A stretch of 5,603 nucleotides of DNA, from NCBI GenBank assembly GCA_028703645.1, contig JAQVML010000116.1, positions 1 through 5,603 of the forward strand, read 5' to 3'. This document shows, in pieces, positions 4,890 to 5,603 of the stretch. The first letter of the stretch is position 1. Every line of letters starts with the position of its first letter. Source of the stretch: Eubacteriales bacterium. Its GTDB lineage: Bacteria > Bacillota > Clostridia > Christensenellales > CAG-138. The position numbers and the translations under genes were made by a program. Below the pieces are notes generated by a model. It was not told the DNA's origin. It saw only the letters and a program-made list of their open reading frames with translations, and did no database searches.

Positions 4890-5603
4890 TCAATCTTTCA
4901 GCTTCTCAAACATATCGCTGTTGTTCTTGTTAAAATCCGCGTTCTCGAAGATGTACTCTTTTCTCGATTGCACCTTGTCGCCCATGAGCACGGTCACGAG
5001 ATGCTCGACATCCGCCGCGTCCTCGATGTTGACGCGGATGAGCGCGCGCCCTTCGGGATTCATGGTCGTTTCCCAGAGCTGCTCCGGGTTCATTTCGCCA
5101 AGGCCCTTGTAGCGCTGAATCGTGTAGCCTTTGCCGATGGATTTCGTCGCGGCGCGAAGCTCCTCATCGTCATAACAATAGATGCGCTTTGTGTCCCTTT
5201 GCACCTTGTAGAGCGGAGAAAGGCCGATGTAAACATGCCCTTCGGTGACCAGTTCCTTCATATAACGATAGAAGAAGGTCAGCAGGATTGCGCGGATGTG
5301 TACGCCGTCCTGATCCGCATCCGAAAGGATGATGATCTTGTCGTATTTGAGCGAGGAGATGTCAAAATCCTCGCCGATGCCGGTGCCGACCGCGGTGATG
5401 ATCGAGCGGAACTCCTCGTTTTGCAGCACCTGATCGATGCGCTTTTTCTCGACGTTCAGCGGCTTGCCGCGCAGCGGCAAAATCGCCTGAAACTTCCGGT
5501 CGCGGCCCTGCTTGGCGGAGCCGCCCGCGCTGTCGCCTTCGACGATGAACAGCTCGTTCTTGCTGTAATCGCGGCCGGAGCAGCTACTAAGCTTACCGAC
5601 CAG
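4890..5603 (-). CDS. parE: DNA topoisomerase IV subunit B (ParE/GyrB family), C-terminal 237 aa, cut by window edge
   Basis: The B subunit supplies the ATPase and the metal-binding TOPRIM domain of the type IIA topoisomerase. Only the TOPRIM and tail are present here. In fragment numbering they show the catalytic glutamate E22 in VEGDSAGGSAKQGRDRKFQA, the LPLRGKPLNVEK segment (42-53), the metal-binding acidic cluster DADQDG (95-100), HIRAILLTFFYRYM, and the tail signature QRYKGLGEMNPEQLW (163-177). The roughly 170-residue insertion of proteobacterial GyrB is absent, as in Gram-positive GyrB and ParE. The frame is open to the right edge, so the start and the ATPase domain lie beyond it. A TTG at 5480 is internal and encodes Leu of LPLRG, so it should not be used as a start. 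The name parE rests mainly on the ParC-like partner downstream; gyrB cannot be excluded from this fragment. The gene ends at TGA 4890-4892. Confidence 0.9.
   Translation of the reverse strand: MVGKLSSCSGRDYSKNELFIVEGDSAGGSAKQGRDRKFQAILPLRGKPLNVEKKRIDQVLQNEEFRSIITAVGTGIGEDFDISSLKYDKIIILSDADQDGVHIRAILLTFFYRYMKELVTEGHVYIGLSPLYKVQRDTKRIYCYDDEELRAATKSIGKGYTIQRYKGLGEMNPEQLWETTMNPEGRALIRVNIEDAADVEHLVTVLMGDKVQSRKEYIFENADFNKNNSDMFEKLKD

Noticed and set aside
1..5603. tRNA, rRNA, CRISPR, transposase or phage genes
   Set aside because: None is visible on either strand.

Overview
The window looks like a piece of a Gram-positive, low-to-mid GC Bacillota chromosome, most likely from a clostridial lineage. 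The grounds are a type II topoisomerase pair in the order B subunit then A subunit, with no proteobacterial-type insertion in the B-subunit tail; a lipobox protein with an Ala/Ser/Thr linker and a Y-x-N-E-Y-F globular start; strong GGAGG-type ribosome binding sites; and compact intrinsic terminators. A family-level assignment is not possible from what is visible.

Layout, left to right. Positions 1-201 are mostly non-coding. They hold two small perfect palindromes, a TATAAT box reading left, a possible start of a leftward gene that leaves the window, and a rightward promoter. The rightward promoter serves one plus-strand gene of unknown function (202-714). This is followed by a GC-rich, hairpin-forming stretch (about 729-855) and a good rho-independent terminator (888-912). 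Everything further right is on the minus strand: a single-domain cupin (938-1420), a secreted lipoprotein with a possible PsbP-like domain (1591-2289), a ParC/GyrA-type topoisomerase A subunit (2442-4838), and the C-terminal 237 residues of its ParE/GyrB-type partner (4890 to beyond the right edge).

The two topoisomerase genes are 51 bases apart and read as one operon. Together they would form the A2B2 enzyme, with breakage-reunion and DNA wrapping from the A subunit and ATPase plus TOPRIM from the B subunit. The A subunit has no canonical GyrA box in the first blade of its C-terminal domain, which favours topoisomerase IV (parE-parC) over gyrase. The cupin and the lipoprotein each appear to be their own transcription unit: each has an extended -10 promoter (TGATACACT and TGATATACT), and hairpin terminators lie between the units.

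Most of the window is ordinary housekeeping or single-gene accessory DNA. I do not see a new multi-gene system. The points worth a second look are the palindrome cluster at 83-117, its similarity to a palindrome upstream of the cupin promoter, the structured segment at 729-855, and the unplaced protein at 202-714.
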